Both the position numbers and the translations under genes were made by a program. DNA of 5,241 nucleotides, taken from the NCBI GenBank assembly GCA_964477445.1, contig CAYZED010000046.1:1-5241 (forward strand), read 5' to 3'. Within the stretch, counting starts at the first letter, position 1. Each line of letters starts with the position of its first letter. Below are positions 5,088 through 5,241 of this stretch, piece after piece. Below the pieces are notes generated by a model. It had not been told where the DNA came from. It saw only the letters and a program-made list of their open reading frames with translations, and did not search any database. The DNA is from CAYZED01 sp964477445 (GTDB taxonomy: Bacteria; Bacillota; Clostridia; Lutisporales; Lutisporaceae).

Positions 5088-5156
5088 TGTCATTATAATT
5101 ACGAATGTAAAAAAAAGTTATTTTATGCAATCAAATTGTCGAATTTTCATAAAAAA

Positions 5157-5196
5157 TCCGTGACATTAAAAAAGTCCGTGACATTTCCGTGACATT
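5157..5196. repeat. Three direct copies of TCCGTGACATT
   Basis: Exact 11-base copies lie at 5157-5167, 5175-5185 and 5186-5196. The last two abut; the first two start 18 bases apart. The first two are also preceded by A-runs (AAAAAA and AAAAAAG). I see no copy elsewhere in the window on either strand. In many temperate phages of Gram-positive bacteria attP and the integrase lie just downstream of the lysin, so integrase arm-type sites are one reading; a repressor-binding cluster is another. Confidence 0.7.
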
Positions 5197-5217
5197 TTTG
5201 ATAAAATAAATAAATAT

Positions 5218-5241
5218 AAAAAAATCCCAATCGCTGAAACG
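5218..5241. terminator. Probable left half of a terminator cut by the window end
   Basis: An A-run (5218-5224) leads into ATCCCAATCG (5224-5233) and CTGAAA (5234-5239), and the window ends with CG. This is what the left arm, loop and first two right-arm bases of a hairpin would look like, with the A-run becoming a T-run on the - strand. If so, it would end a gene coming from the right on the - strand, and perhaps act in both directions. Confidence 0.35.

Larger units (their letters stand above)
5071..5241. other. AT-rich non-coding region after the late operon
   Basis: I see no credible gene on either strand in the ~170 bases after the terminator. The region is very AT-rich and holds the dyad at 5075-5087, a lone TATAAT at 5094-5099 with only a weak TTTAGA 16 bases upstream, the triple repeat at 5157-5196 and the cut hairpin at the edge. 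Confidence 0.7.

Noticed and set aside
5135..5143. ATTGTCGAA, a one-mismatch match to a Spo0A box
   Set aside because: A single short AT-rich match with no adjacent promoter or gene is expected by chance; nothing else suggests Spo0A control.
5157..5196. Short CRISPR array
   Set aside because: Units of 11 bases with spacings of 7 and 0 bases do not fit repeat-spacer architecture.

Overview
The window is a piece of a tailed bacteriophage or prophage genome. All genes lie on the + strand, closely packed, and run from the end of the tail / receptor-binding module through the lysis cassette to a strong transcription terminator. The host is probably a low-GC Gram-positive bacterium (Bacillota, perhaps Clostridia). 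The evidence is the low-GC base composition, the strong AGGAGG-type ribosome binding sites before almost every gene, two convincing TTG starts, and a gene order resembling Bacillus PBSX-type prophages (tail fibre - XkdW-like - XkdX-like - XhlA-like - holin - lysin). No taxon can be fixed from the sequence alone. The run of 10 Ns and the unexpected gene fragment beside it suggest a draft, possibly metagenomic, assembly.

Layout: 1-225 holds the C-terminal end of a virion/tail protein. 227-922 is a tail-fibre-like protein with a TTG start. 925-1362 is a small, probably beta-rich virion protein. 1362-1436 is a 24-codon ORF that overlaps the previous stop codon. 1438-2787 is a large protein with about seven beta-rich repeats, likely a beta-propeller receptor-binding or tail-tip protein. 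2803-3108 is an XkdW-position protein (TTG start). 3108-3254 is a 48-residue XkdX-like protein, too short for many gene callers. A hairpin at 3268-3296 separates the tail block from the lysis block.

The lysis block has an XhlA-like coiled-coil membrane protein (3324-3791), a small Cys-rich protein (from 3811) that runs into the assembly gap, a three-segment holin candidate (4195-4539) and a GH73-type glucosaminidase endolysin (4544-5029). Between the gap and the holin sits the last 58 codons of a deoxynucleoside kinase (3993-4169). This is out of keeping with the rest of the module, and its front is missing, so the true gap is probably several hundred bases or the join is an assembly error.

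The operon ends at a Rho-independent terminator (5042-5070). The last 170 bases carry no gene. They hold a perfect dyad, a triple direct repeat of TCCGTGACATT, and what looks like the left half of another terminator cut by the window edge. The repeat cluster just after the lysin is the best candidate for an undescribed regulatory or attachment-related element. The rest is a fairly ordinary phage late region with some unusual details.
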